A stretch of DNA of 22,248 nucleotides from assembly GCA_035651595.1 (NCBI GenBank), contig DASRFJ010000052.1:1-22248 (forward strand), written 5' to 3'. Shown here in pieces: positions 1 to 6,886 of this stretch. The position numbers and the translations under genes are program-made. This DNA is from JAFARZ01 sp035651595. Its GTDB lineage: Bacteria; Actinomycetota; Actinomycetes; Streptosporangiales; Streptosporangiaceae. The notes under the pieces are model-generated. The model was not told where the DNA came from and made no database searches. It saw only the letters and a program-made list of their open reading frames with translations. Each line of letters begins with the position of its first letter. Positions within the stretch are counted from its first letter, which is position 1.

Positions 1-224
1 GCGCAGCAGGGCATCGCGCATTCGCCGTCCCTGATCTGGATCAGCCGCCGCAGGACCGGGCCGGGCTGGTATCCCTGGGATTGGTAGCGGTGGTCGCAGT
101 CCTGGCCGCCGTCGGGGATCTGGTGCAGCCGGACCCGCCAGCTGCCCGGCCAGCGCGAGGCCCGGGCGGCCGCGCCGGGGCTGCCCCCCGGGGTCCCCGC
201 CCGTGCTGTTTCGAGGTCTTGCAC
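1..224 (-). CDS. Partial HNH/DUF222-type protein (3' end outside window)
   Basis: A minus-strand frame opens with GTG at 224-222, four bases after AGGA, and runs without a stop off the left edge (74 codons visible). An in-frame TGA lies just upstream, so the protein cannot extend further N-terminally. The visible part ends with CDHRYQSQGYQPGPVLRRL followed by IQIRDGECAMPCC, which matches the region just before the HNH core of actinobacterial DUF222/13E12-type HNH proteins (family usually shows CDHRHQ...GY.P...L..L..IR...C..P.C). The His/Cys metal site would follow outside the window. The large N-terminal DUF222 part normally present is missing, so this is either a short stand-alone version or a decayed 3' remnant. 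Family assignment is from memory of motifs, not from a search. Confidence 0.5.
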   Translation of the reverse strand, partial: MQDLETARAGTPGGSPGAAARASRWPGSWRVRLHQIPDGGQDCDHRYQSQGYQPGPVLRRLIQIRDGECAMPCC

Positions 225-382
225 GGTTCCTGCTCATTACTCGAACAGTAACACGAGACGCGGAGCCTCCGCCGTTCCGCCGCGCCGTATTTAATTATTT
301 TTTTCGAAAGCCACATGTCGACTTGTCGATTAGTCGAGCCGTAGAATCGCTGGGGCAACCTCCACTCGAAACGGGAGCCGGG
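225..382. promoter_or_regulatory. AT-rich divergent promoter region with 8-bp iterated GTCGA
   Basis: Between the minus-strand HNH-like gene and the plus-strand NTPase the GC content drops sharply (an A/T run at about 289-304). At 317-340 the unit GTCGANNN is repeated three times in exact 8-bp register (GTCGActt, GTCGAtta, GTCGAgcc), and a further TCGA lies at 304. This looks like a regulator or sigma-factor landing region, but no standard -35/-10 pair is convincing. The role is inference. Confidence 0.4.
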
Positions 383-946
383 ATGAGGGTCGGAATCTCC
401 GGGACGCACGGCACCGGGAAGACGACGCTGACCGGGACTCTGTGCGCGCATCTGCCCGGTCACGTAGCCGCGGACGAGCCGTACTACCTGCTCGAGGAAG
501 AGGGGTACGAGTTCGCCTTCCCACCGTCGCTCCAGGATTACCGTGCGCTGTTGGCGTGCTCGGTGCGGTGCCTGACTTCCCAGCCGATGCTGCCAGAGAT
601 CATCTTCGACCGTACGCCGCTGGACTACCTCGCCTACCTGGCCGCGACCGGCGCTGATTTCTCTGGCCAGGCCAGTGCCGCGGCGCTCCGGCTGGCCTTC
701 GGCAGCCTGGATCTACTGGTCATCACGCCGATCACGCCGGAGACAGAACAGGTCCTGCCGACCGCGGAGATGCCCGGGCTCCGCTCGCGGATGAATGACG
801 CGCTGATGGAACTGGTCTACGACGACCCGCTGAACGCCTGGGGACATCTCCCGGTGCTGGAACTGAGCGGGCCGCTCGACCGCCGGCTGGACGCGGTCCT
901 CGCTGCACTGGACGAGGGCCGGCGCTCAGCCCGCGGGGACCGGTAA
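383..946 (+). CDS. P-loop NTPase (AAA_28/NadR-like kinase family)
   Basis: The protein is 187 aa. It begins MRVGISGTHGTGKTTL, with a Walker A motif GTHGTGKT at residues 7-14, and later has IIFDRTPLDYLAYL (about residues 74-87), the acidic/Arg segment typical of the AAA_28 group of nucleotide kinases and NTPases. Such proteins phosphorylate or hydrolyse small nucleotides; the substrate here is unknown. The ATG at 383 is chosen because GGGAG precedes it and the frame upstream runs through the AT-rich non-coding region. The gene is convergent with the MFS exporter, and the last 21 bp of the two coding regions overlap. It has no visible operon partner. Confidence 0.8.
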   Translation: MRVGISGTHGTGKTTLTGTLCAHLPGHVAADEPYYLLEEEGYEFAFPPSLQDYRALLACSVRCLTSQPMLPEIIFDRTPLDYLAYLAATGADFSGQASAAALRLAFGSLDLLVITPITPETEQVLPTAEMPGLRSRMNDALMELVYDDPLNAWGHLPVLELSGPLDRRLDAVLAALDEGRRSARGDR

Positions 947-2581
947 GTCTTCCGGACTCCGTCGTGGTACGAGTTCCGCGGCGCGAGGCTCAGGGCCGGC
1001 GACGGCCGCCGCGTAGCGGCGCCCGCGGATCGCGAGGCAGCTGAGCGCGGTCAGCGCCACCATCGCGATTGGCAGCACCATGGTCCAGCGCATCGCCAGC
1101 ACGTAGCCATGCGCGAAGGTTCCCATGGCGAGGCGCTCCAGCTCCGCTGCCACGGCAGCCGGTGTCCCGCGCGGCGCGGCAACGCCGGCGCGAGCGCCCG
1201 GCTGGAGCCCGGCGGCCGCCGCCGCGCGGAACGCCGAGATGAACGGCCCCCGGTCCCCCGCTGGCAAGGCCGCCGAACGGACGGTGGCCTCGTGCACCAG
1301 CGAGGATGCCAGCCGGTTCTGCAGCAGGGCGCCCACGGTGGCGATGCCGATCACGGAGCCGACCTGGCGCGTGGTGTTCAGCACTCCCGAGGCCGCGCCC
1401 GCCAGCCGCGGATCCACGTCCCGCATGGCCACGGTGGTCAGCGGCGGGAAGACCGAGCCCATACCGACGCCGGCCACGATCATCGGGGCCAGGAAGTCAT
1501 ACCACGCCGAAGCGGGGGTCGCGATGAGTACCGCGCAGCCCATCCCCGCCGCGTACAGCGTGAGCCCGGTCATCAGGATGTATTTGCCGCCGATCCGGTC
1601 GGTCAGCCGGCCGGCCACCGGCGCGACGAACATCGTCATCAGCGAGCACGGCGCCATCGTCAGCCCGGCCTTCAGCGCGGAGAAGCCGAGCGCGCTCTGC
1701 AGGTAGATGGTGAACGGCAGGAAGATCCCGAGCATGCCGACCGACAGCGTGCCGGACACGCAGCTCATCAGCGTGTAGTCGCGGCTTCGGAACAGGCTGA
1801 ACGGCACAAGCGGCTCGCGAGCCTGCCGTATCCGCTGGTAGAGCAGGAACGCGGCAAGCAATATCACGCCGCCGGCGAGGATCGCGGGGATGCCGATGAA
1901 TCCGCTGATCCTCCCCCAGTCGTATCGCTGGCCTTCGACCAGCCCATAGCAGATAGCCAGCAGGGCGGCGCTGGCGATCAGCACGCCTGGCACGTCCAGC
2001 CGGTGCCGCCGGCCGGACCGGAGGTTCGGGACGATGACGAAGCTGAGCACGAGGACGATCGCGCCGATCGGCAGGTTCACGAAAAAGATCCACCGCCAGT
2101 CCAGCGCGGTGACCAGCAATCCGCCCAGCGTGGGCCCGGCGACGGTCGCCACGCCGGCCACCGCTCCCCAGACGCCGAACGCCGCTCCTCGCCGGTCCGC
2201 AGGGAAGATCATCGTGATGAGCGCGAGCGTCTGCGGCATCAGCATCGCGGCCCCGAGCCCCTGCACCGCCCGGAACGCGATGAGCCAGCCCGGCCCGGGC
2301 GCGAAGCCGCAGGCTGCGGACGCCAGCGTGAACACCGCGGTCCCCGCCGCGAACAGCCGACGCTGCCCCAACAAGTCACCCAGGCGGCCCGCCGTGATCA
2401 CCAGCACCGCCAGCACCAGCGAGTAAGCGTTCAGCACCCAGAGGGCATCGTCGAGGGAGGCGTTCAGCCGCCGCATCATGTCCGGGATCGCGATGTTCAC
2501 GATCGTCACGTCGAGCAAGGTCATGAAGAAGCCAAGCGACACGACGACCAGCACGGCCCACGGATTCCCGCGCCACTTCAT
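926..2581 (-). CDS. MFS multidrug exporter, DHA2 (EmrB/QacA) family, 14 TM
   Basis: The protein is 551 aa, the usual length of 14-TM DHA2 proton/drug antiporters. TM1 carries the family signature LDVTIVNIAIP; the TM2-3 loop carries motif A (GRLGDLLGQRR); motif C is seen as VAGPTLGGLL before TM6. Hydrophobic segments continue to about residue 530, followed by a short polar tail. It should export hydrophobic drugs or metabolites across the cytoplasmic membrane in exchange for protons. It is the last gene of a three-gene minus-strand cassette: the VOC gene ends only 6 bp upstream of this ATG, so the two are probably translated from one mRNA. The 3' end overlaps the convergent NTPase gene by 21 bp. 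The substrate is not predictable from sequence. Confidence 0.93.
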   Translation of the reverse strand: MKWRGNPWAVLVVVSLGFFMTLLDVTIVNIAIPDMMRRLNASLDDALWVLNAYSLVLAVLVITAGRLGDLLGQRRLFAAGTAVFTLASAACGFAPGPGWLIAFRAVQGLGAAMLMPQTLALITMIFPADRRGAAFGVWGAVAGVATVAGPTLGGLLVTALDWRWIFFVNLPIGAIVLVLSFVIVPNLRSGRRHRLDVPGVLIASAALLAICYGLVEGQRYDWGRISGFIGIPAILAGGVILLAAFLLYQRIRQAREPLVPFSLFRSRDYTLMSCVSGTLSVGMLGIFLPFTIYLQSALGFSALKAGLTMAPCSLMTMFVAPVAGRLTDRIGGKYILMTGLTLYAAGMGCAVLIATPASAWYDFLAPMIVAGVGMGSVFPPLTTVAMRDVDPRLAGAASGVLNTTRQVGSVIGIATVGALLQNRLASSLVHEATVRSAALPAGDRGPFISAFRAAAAAGLQPGARAGVAAPRGTPAAVAAELERLAMGTFAHGYVLAMRWTMVLPIAMVALTALSCLAIRGRRYAAAVAGPEPRAAELVPRRSPEDLPVPAG

Positions 2582-2587
2582 CGCGAC

Positions 2588-2932
2588 TCACTTGCCGGCC
2601 GCTGCCTGGAGGGTCCACAGCCGCCCGTCGGGGTCCCGGATCGTCATCTCCCTGGTCCCGAAGTGGGTATCGGCGAACGGGGCGACCACGTCGACGACCG
2701 GATCGGGCTGGAAGCCGTCGGGGTCGGGCACCTTCAGCACGAGCTGCATGCCCGGCTCCTTGTCGTCGGGGACTTCGGCGATGAAAAGCCAGGGACCGTC
2801 GCCGTTGCGAAGCATGCCCGAGTTGTGATCGGTCGAGAACTCCAGCTCGAAGCCCAGTGCCTGGAAGAACTTCGCCGACTTGCCCCAGTTGTGCGTCTCG
2901 AGGTAAACCGCCTCGAAGCCTTCGGTTGTCAT
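2588..2932 (-). CDS. VOC family protein (glyoxalase/bleomycin-resistance fold)
   Basis: The protein is 114 aa and begins MTTEGFEAVYLETHNWGKSA, with a typical VOC first strand and helix, a central stretch MQLVLKVPDPDGF, and the C-terminal paired strand REMTIRDPDGRLWTLQ. Length and layout match single-domain VOC proteins that bind or modify small toxic molecules, antibiotics or methylglyoxal adducts. Its ATG (2932-2930) overlaps the TGA of the upstream ribbon-helix-helix gene in the sequence ATGA, indicating translational coupling, and it ends 6 bp before the MFS exporter start. Placed between a DNA-binding protein and a drug exporter, it may bind the exported compound. Whether it is an enzyme or a binding protein cannot be told. 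Confidence 0.88.
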   Translation of the reverse strand: MTTEGFEAVYLETHNWGKSAKFFQALGFELEFSTDHNSGMLRNGDGPWLFIAEVPDDKEPGMQLVLKVPDPDGFQPDPVVDVVAPFADTHFGTREMTIRDPDGRLWTLQAAAGK

Positions 2933-3105
2933 ACCGTGTCTCCTTTCTGCTCATCGAGTCGCTGTACATCGTCCAGGTAGGCGCGCAACGCGTCGGCGAC
3001 CAGCGCCGACAGTGGCATCTCCCGCTCGATGGCGTGGTGCTTGACCCGCTTGATCAGCTCCAGCGGCAGGTGCACGTTGAACTGCCTTACCACTTCATCA
3101 CCCAC
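2929..3105 (-). CDS. Small ribbon-helix-helix (CopG-like) regulator
   Basis: A 58-aa protein starting at GTG 3105. After VRQFNVHLP, which fits the RHH beta-strand (alternating polar/hydrophobic residues that read DNA), come helix 1 (LELIKRVKHHAIERE), the turn MPLSALVADALRAYL (helix 2) and a charged tail ending DEQKGDTV. This is the classical MetJ/Arc/CopG layout; such proteins act as dimers and usually bind short palindromes as tandem arrays. No toxin gene follows. Instead it is coupled by ATGA to the VOC gene and then to the MFS exporter, so it is probably the local repressor rather than an antitoxin. Immediately upstream lie two identical TGCTAGCA palindromes. An in-frame GTG at 3093 is an alternative start. 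AGG 4 nt before GTG 3105 is the only SD-like sequence. Confidence 0.8.
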   Translation of the reverse strand: MGDEVVRQFNVHLPLELIKRVKHHAIEREMPLSALVADALRAYLDDVQRLDEQKGDTV

Positions 3106-3112
3106 GTGACCT

Positions 3113-3146
3113 ATGCTAGCAAACTAATGTTTATAGATGCTAGCAA
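3113..3146. promoter_or_regulatory. Twin TGCTAGCA operator with internal TATAAA
   Basis: The 10-mer ATGCTAGCAA occurs twice as a perfect direct repeat at 3113-3122 and 3137-3146, start-to-start 24 bp. Its core TGCTAGCA (3114-3121 and 3138-3145) is itself a perfect palindrome. Between the two, on the minus strand, lies TATAAA (3135-3130), a candidate -10 box for the RHH-VOC-MFS cassette, with no clear -35. The proximal copy ends 8 nt before the regulator GTG. Tandem short palindromes over a promoter are what RHH repressors bind, so autoregulation is the natural inference. Confidence 0.65.
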
Positions 3147-3186
3147 TCTACATAGCTAAATTCCGGAACCGATCCGGGGGTGCTGG

Positions 3187-3735
3187 CTAGGAGTCGTTGG
3201 TGAAGGCGACGATCCGGTCGAGGGCAGGACGGTAACCGGACGTGGTGTCGACCTCGATCGACGGAACGTCCAGCGCGACCCTGTCGAACTCGTGATGCCG
3301 CCGGAACCAGCCGGCCGCGTCTTCGGGGACGGGCTCAGCGTGCGCGAGACGGGCGCTGTTCCTCGCACGCCGCCGCAGAATCCGCTCGAACGCGAGGTCG
3401 GGGGCCACGACGCAGTGCACGATGCGGACCCGGGCAAGCGAAAGAAGCGGTGTCAGACGCGGACGCCAGACCTTGTCCTGAAACGCGGCCTCCGCCACGG
3501 TTGTCACCCCGGCGTTCAGCAGCAGTTCGAGCGCGCCGAAGAACACCGGCAGCGTCCGGATCGTCAGGTCATCGGCCGGCCCGGGCACGAACGGCCCGGG
3601 TGCGGCATGCACCATGCCTTCCTTGATCTCGTCACGGCAGATCGCCGGGCATCCCACCAGGCGTGCGATCTCGTGCGCGAGCGTCGTCTTACCTGAGCCC
3701 GGCGGTCCGCTGACGACGATCAGGGTGGGGCTCAG
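3187..3735 (-). CDS. P-loop kinase (AAA family), CTG start overlapping upstream stop
   Basis: The protein reads LSPTLIVVSGPPGSGKTTLA at its N-terminus (Walker A GPPGSGKT), then CRDEIKEGMVHA, a central helical part, and ends IVAFTNDS. It resembles small bacterial predicted kinases of the AAA_33/zeta-like group that phosphorylate small molecules; the substrate is unknown. The P-loop frame has no ATG, GTG or TTG before it. The best start is CTG at 3735-3733, which overlaps the TGA of the membrane protein gene as CTGA and has GAAGGG 9 nt upstream; this gives 182 aa. Starting at GTG 3657 would delete the P-loop, so that shorter form is very likely a false start. It is the second gene of a two-gene unit with the membrane protein. 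Confidence 0.8.
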   Translation of the reverse strand: MSPTLIVVSGPPGSGKTTLAHEIARLVGCPAICRDEIKEGMVHAAPGPFVPGPADDLTIRTLPVFFGALELLLNAGVTTVAEAAFQDKVWRPRLTPLLSLARVRIVHCVVAPDLAFERILRRRARNSARLAHAEPVPEDAAGWFRRHHEFDRVALDVPSIEVDTTSGYRPALDRIVAFTNDS

Positions 3736-4607
3736 AACGAATGGCCCTTCGCGACCCAGTACCGCACGTAAACCCCGTAGATGGCGAGGGCGCCCAGGAT
3801 AGCCATGAAGACGCGGACCGCCAGCCTGATGCTGTGGGTCCGGTCGGGCACCGGCAGGTCATTTTGCATGATCCAGGCGGCTCGTTCCCTGATCAGCGGC
3901 GGCCATGGCCAGTGCGGCAGGTAGCGGTGCGGGTTCTCCTCGCCCGCGGCGATCGCGTCCCTGGTCCGGTCCACCGAACGGCCGATGAAGTACATCTGGA
4001 CGGTGTTCCCGGCCGGGGCGTAGACCCGGTGCACCACCAGCCCGGCCGCGATACCTATCACGGTCGGCTGCCAGGCAAAGCCCGACAGATAGGTGCCGAG
4101 CCACGCCAGCGAGTTCGGCATGTGGATCGGGTTGTGCAGCATGCGGTGCGCGAACAGGGCGTGCCAGACGTATGGCAGGCCGTGGTTGATCAGCCAGACG
4201 CCGGCGATCACGATCGGGAACGCCACGACCACGATCAGCACCGGCGAGATCGCCACGTACCAGGCGGGCGCGCGCCGGTCCCGCTTGCGCCAGTTGGCCA
4301 GCAGGGACCTGACGAACAGCGTCGCCAGCAGCGCCTCGTAGACGTTCCGGATGTCGTGCCGGTCGGTCACCCAGCCGCGGAAGCTGAACAGCTGATCCCA
4401 GTCGGGCTTCAGGTACAGGTACGTGTGACTGCCGACGTGCCATCGCAACTCGATGATCAGGTAGTACAGCGCCGAGATGATCAGCGTGCCGACGTTGGCG
4501 GCCAGGAACAGCCAGATGAGCTGCTGGAGCCAGCGGAACATGATCGGCTTGCCGCTCATGACCGGGATACGTCTGGGCGGCTGCGCTGTGGGGGCGGTGG
4601 CAGCCAT
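3732..4607 (-). CDS. Integral membrane protein of unknown function
   Basis: The protein is 291 aa. Hydrophobic segments at about residues 29-52, 117-140, 176-194 and 261-284 suggest four membrane spans. Between them are polar stretches rich in His, Trp and Arg, including HALFAHRMLHNPIHMP (about 149-164) and HRYLPHWPWPPLIRERAAW (about 227-245). The His-rich segment could hold a metal, but I recognise no family. The ATG at 4607 is preceded by a strong GAGGGGGAG. The gene ends in a 4-bp CTGA overlap with the P-loop kinase, so the two are probably translated together. MSGKPIMF at residue 17 is a less likely start. Confidence 0.75.
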   Translation of the reverse strand: MAATAPTAQPPRRIPVMSGKPIMFRWLQQLIWLFLAANVGTLIISALYYLIIELRWHVGSHTYLYLKPDWDQLFSFRGWVTDRHDIRNVYEALLATLFVRSLLANWRKRDRRAPAWYVAISPVLIVVVAFPIVIAGVWLINHGLPYVWHALFAHRMLHNPIHMPNSLAWLGTYLSGFAWQPTVIGIAAGLVVHRVYAPAGNTVQMYFIGRSVDRTRDAIAAGEENPHRYLPHWPWPPLIRERAAWIMQNDLPVPDRTHSIRLAVRVFMAILGALAIYGVYVRYWVAKGHSF

Positions 4608-4741
4608 GGCTCCCCCTCGGCTAGCTCAGCATCCAGCGTCAGGGCACATATTACATAAATTCGGACAACTCCCCGGTCGCGGCGGGGCGCGGCGAGGCGC
4701 GCCACGCGGCAGAGCCCGGCGCGGGCCGGCGCGGCGCGGCC

Positions 4742-5464
4742 CTACCGCACCGCGACGAAGACGAATTCGCGGCCGGGCCGGTCGGGGGCGTCGAGGATCT
4801 CGGAGACCGTGAAACCCGCGGTCTCCAGCGAGGCGGTCACCTCGCCCTGACCGCGGAACCGCAGGGTGGATTCGGAGTGCAGCACCGCACCGTCCGATTC
4901 GAACACGATCGTGCCGCGGAAGCTGACCAGGTCGCCGCGGACGTCGGTCAGCTCGTTCCAGGTCTCGATCCAGCCGACGCCGGGGATTTCCACCCGCCCG
5001 TGCGTGTGCTCAGGCGTCCACTTCCGCCACGCTTCGCGCCGTGGGTCGCGGGTCTCGAACACCAGGTGGCCGCCGGGCTTGAGCAACCGATACGCCGCAC
5101 TGAGCGTGGCCGCCCACTCCTCGTCCGTGACGAAGACCTGGGCGACGTTCGCGGTCATTGTCGCCATGTCGACTTCCATCGCAGGCACCGTGGTCGCGTC
5201 GCCGTGTATCCAGCGGACCTTCTCCGCGCCTGGCTTGCGGCGGGCCACGTTCAGCGAGGCGTTCGCCGGGTCCACGCCGGTCACCTCGACGCCGCGTTCG
5301 GCCAGCAGGATGGCGAACGTACCGGTGCCACAGCCGATGTCGAGCACGGATCTGGCGCCGAACCGCTCGGCCAGCCCGAGGTAGAGGTCGAGATCTGACC
5401 GATCCGGGTCGAGCGGGTCGTACACATCAGCCAGCCGCTGGTTTTCGAACATCGCGTCCGCCAC
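4742..5464 (-). CDS. Class I SAM-dependent methyltransferase
   Basis: The protein is 240 aa from a GTG at 5464. SAM motif I is clear as SVLDIGCGTGTFAILLAE (about residues 39-56), followed by VEVTGVDPANASLNVAR (motif II acidic Asp), GDATTVP (motif III) and LLKPGGHLVFETRDPR (motif post-III). It transfers a methyl group from S-adenosylmethionine to an unidentified small molecule. It stands alone: 134 bp of GC-rich sequence separates its stop from the membrane protein gene, and upstream it is divergent from the B12 locus. The alternative start ATG 5452 removes only four residues. Confidence 0.88.
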   Translation of the reverse strand: MADAMFENQRLADVYDPLDPDRSDLDLYLGLAERFGARSVLDIGCGTGTFAILLAERGVEVTGVDPANASLNVARRKPGAEKVRWIHGDATTVPAMEVDMATMTANVAQVFVTDEEWAATLSAAYRLLKPGGHLVFETRDPRREAWRKWTPEHTHGRVEIPGVGWIETWNELTDVRGDLVSFRGTIVFESDGAVLHSESTLRFRGQGEVTASLETAGFTVSEILDAPDRPGREFVFVAVR

Positions 5465-5528
5465 GAGCGCCTACCCTACGGCGCGCCCTCGCAGACCGCG
5501 ACCGATTATCCGGGCGAGTGCGCCGCTT

Positions 5529-5582
5529 GGGGTGCGTGGCTCCCGAAGCTCCCTAGAGGGGGGCTCGGGGGCCACGCACCCC
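5529..5582. repeat. 18-bp near-perfect inverted repeat in divergent gap
   Basis: The arms 5529-5546 (GGGGTGCGTGGCTCCCGA) and 5565-5582 are complementary at 17 of 18 positions and are separated by an 18-nt G/C-rich loop. The element sits between the divergent methyltransferase and cobalamin riboswitch, where a terminator of either gene is not expected. It could be a dispersed palindromic repeat, a protein site, or a transcription block protecting the riboswitch from upstream transcription. Confidence 0.6.
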
Positions 5583-5617
5583 CTGGCGGGAGCGGTGCGC
5601 GGACGACGCGCGGCCGC

Positions 5618-5825
5618 GTGCTACTGTGGCAGCCGCCAGGCCGGTCCGGTCTGGCAGCGCGTCAGGCAGCGAAGCCGGTGAAGCCCGTCTCCGACAGGCG
5701 GCGGACCATTCCGGCGCTGTCCCGCAACTGTGACGGCCCGCGCAGGGCCCCAGCCAGGTCGCCTTCTGCCGCGCTGGACGCTATCGACCCTCGTGGGAAG
5801 GGTGATCCGTCCCGGCACGCGCGGC
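5618..5825 (+). ncRNA. Cobalamin riboswitch (AdoCbl type aptamer)
   Basis: The conserved core is easily read: GAAGCCGGTGAAGCCC (about 5680-5695), CCGGCGCTGTCCCGCAACTGTGACGG (about 5710-5737, the hallmark central region) and the B12-box-like CAGCCAGGTCGCC (about 5752-5764), followed by the downstream CTCGTGGGAAGGGTGATCC. The order and spacing match the RF00174 family. It lies directly upstream of a complete B12-type ABC importer, whose expression it should turn off when cobalamin is abundant. The outer boundaries, especially the 5' end, are approximate because the P1 pairing was not folded. The plus-strand open frame across this region is not a gene. Confidence 0.9.
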
Positions 5826-5866
5826 GGCACGACAGCACGACGACCGGCGCGCTCCGGCGGTCTCGC

Positions 5867-5892
5867 CTTCCTTCCCGCCTTTCGGGAGGAAG
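5867..5892 (+). promoter_or_regulatory. Shine-Dalgarno-sequestering hairpin (riboswitch expression platform)
   Basis: The left arm CTTCCTTCCCG (5867-5877) pairs with CGGGAGGAAG (5883-5892) through 10 base pairs with one bulged T (5872) and a 5-nt loop. The right arm is the ribosome binding site of the BtuF-like gene (GGGAGGAAG, ATG at 5903). Together with the aptamer upstream, this suggests translational control: cobalamin binding would favour the closed hairpin. There is no U-run after it, which argues against a terminator. Confidence 0.7.
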
Positions 5893-5902
5893 TGACTCAA
5901 GC

Positions 5903-6886
5903 ATGAACGTCCGCCTAGCCACCGGCGTACCAGCACTAGCCCTAGCCGCGGCAGCTGCCGCGTTCCTCACGGCGTGCAGTTCAGCGGGCTCAACGCACCC
6001 AGCCCAGTCGGCCGTCTCATCCACCTCACCAGCGGCGGCGGTGGCACAACCCGCGTACCCTGTCACGCTGACCGCCGGGAACGGCCAGGTCACGATCAAA
6101 GCCAGACCGCAAAGGATCGTCTCCCTGTCCGCCACGGCGACCGAAGACCTGTACGCGGTCGGCGCTGGCGCCCAGGTCATCGCCGTGGACTCCGACTCCG
6201 ACTATCCGAGCACAGCGCCGAAGACCGGCCTGAACAGCCAGTCCCCCAACGTGGAAGCGATCGCCAAGTACAACCCGGACCTGGTGGTCGCCGCGCAGAA
6301 CACCGGCGGCCTGGTGGCCGGCCTCGCCAAGCTCAACATCCCGGTGCTGATCGAGCCCGCCGCCGCCAAACTCACCGACGCCTACGCCCAGATAGCCCAG
6401 CTCGGCCAAGCCACCGGCCACCAAGCGCAGGCGAACCAGACCGTCCAGACCATGCGGACCCAGATCCAAGACGACATCACGCAGGCTGGCTCGGAGCACA
6501 AGAACCTGACGTATTACTGGGAGCTGACCGCCAAGCCGTACTACTCGGTGACGTCCCAGACGTTCATCGGCCAGATCGTCGGCCTGTTCGGCCTGACGAA
6601 CATCGCCGACGCCGCGGCCAAGGCATCCGATGGCGGCTATCCCCAGCTCTCGGACGAGTACATCGTCGGTGCCCGCCCGCAGATCATCTTTCTGGCGGAC
6701 AACCAGGCCGCGGACGGCGGGCAGAGCCCGTCGGTCGTCGCGAAGCGCCCCGGCTGGGCAGCCATCACGGCGGTCAAGAACAACGAGATTGTCGGGCTGA
6801 ACGACGACGTCGCTTCGCGCTGGGGTCCCCGGCTACCGCAGCTGATCGCCCAGATCGCCCAGGCAGTAGAAAGCACGAACCGCTGA
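5903..6886 (+). CDS. btuF: Vitamin B12/corrinoid ABC transporter binding lipoprotein
   Basis: The protein is 327 aa from ATG 5903, the first start after the riboswitch and its SD. A lipoprotein signal peptide ends in the lipobox LTAC, with the lipidated Cys at residue 25, then a Ser/Thr/Ala-rich linker to about 50. The mature domain follows the class III (helical-backbone) binding-protein pattern: QRIVSLSATATEDLYAVGAG, NVEAIAKYNPDLVV, then a long helix and RPGWAAITAVKNNEIVGLN near the C-terminus. It captures the ligand at the outer membrane face and hands it to the permease. Iron-siderophore proteins share this fold; assignment to B12 rests on the riboswitch and on CbiZ nearby. Its TGA overlaps the permease start. 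Confidence 0.88.
   Translation: MNVRLATGVPALALAAAAAAFLTACSSAGSTHPAQSAVSSTSPAAAVAQPAYPVTLTAGNGQVTIKARPQRIVSLSATATEDLYAVGAGAQVIAVDSDSDYPSTAPKTGLNSQSPNVEAIAKYNPDLVVAAQNTGGLVAGLAKLNIPVLIEPAAAKLTDAYAQIAQLGQATGHQAQANQTVQTMRTQIQDDITQAGSEHKNLTYYWELTAKPYYSVTSQTFIGQIVGLFGLTNIADAAAKASDGGYPQLSDEYIVGARPQIIFLADNQAADGGQSPSVVAKRPGWAAITAVKNNEIVGLNDDVASRWGPRLPQLIAQIAQAVESTNR

Noticed and set aside
203..382. N-terminal extension of the P-loop NTPase to 203
   Set aside because: It crosses an AT-rich promoter-like region and the divergent HNH-like gene; the SD and P-loop context support ATG 383.
1109..2980. 623-aa plus-strand open frame
   Set aside because: It is antisense to the MFS and VOC genes, rich in Arg/Gly/His/Asp with no domain pattern; a high-GC shadow frame.
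2929..3105. Toxin-antitoxin locus
   Set aside because: The RHH protein resembles an antitoxin, but no toxin gene lies next to it; the partners are a VOC protein and an exporter.
5529..5582. Terminator of the methyltransferase or btuF operon
   Set aside because: The element is upstream of both divergent genes, so it cannot terminate either.
5618..5902. Open frame extending the btuF gene upstream
   Set aside because: This sequence is the cobalamin riboswitch; the signal peptide begins at ATG 5903.
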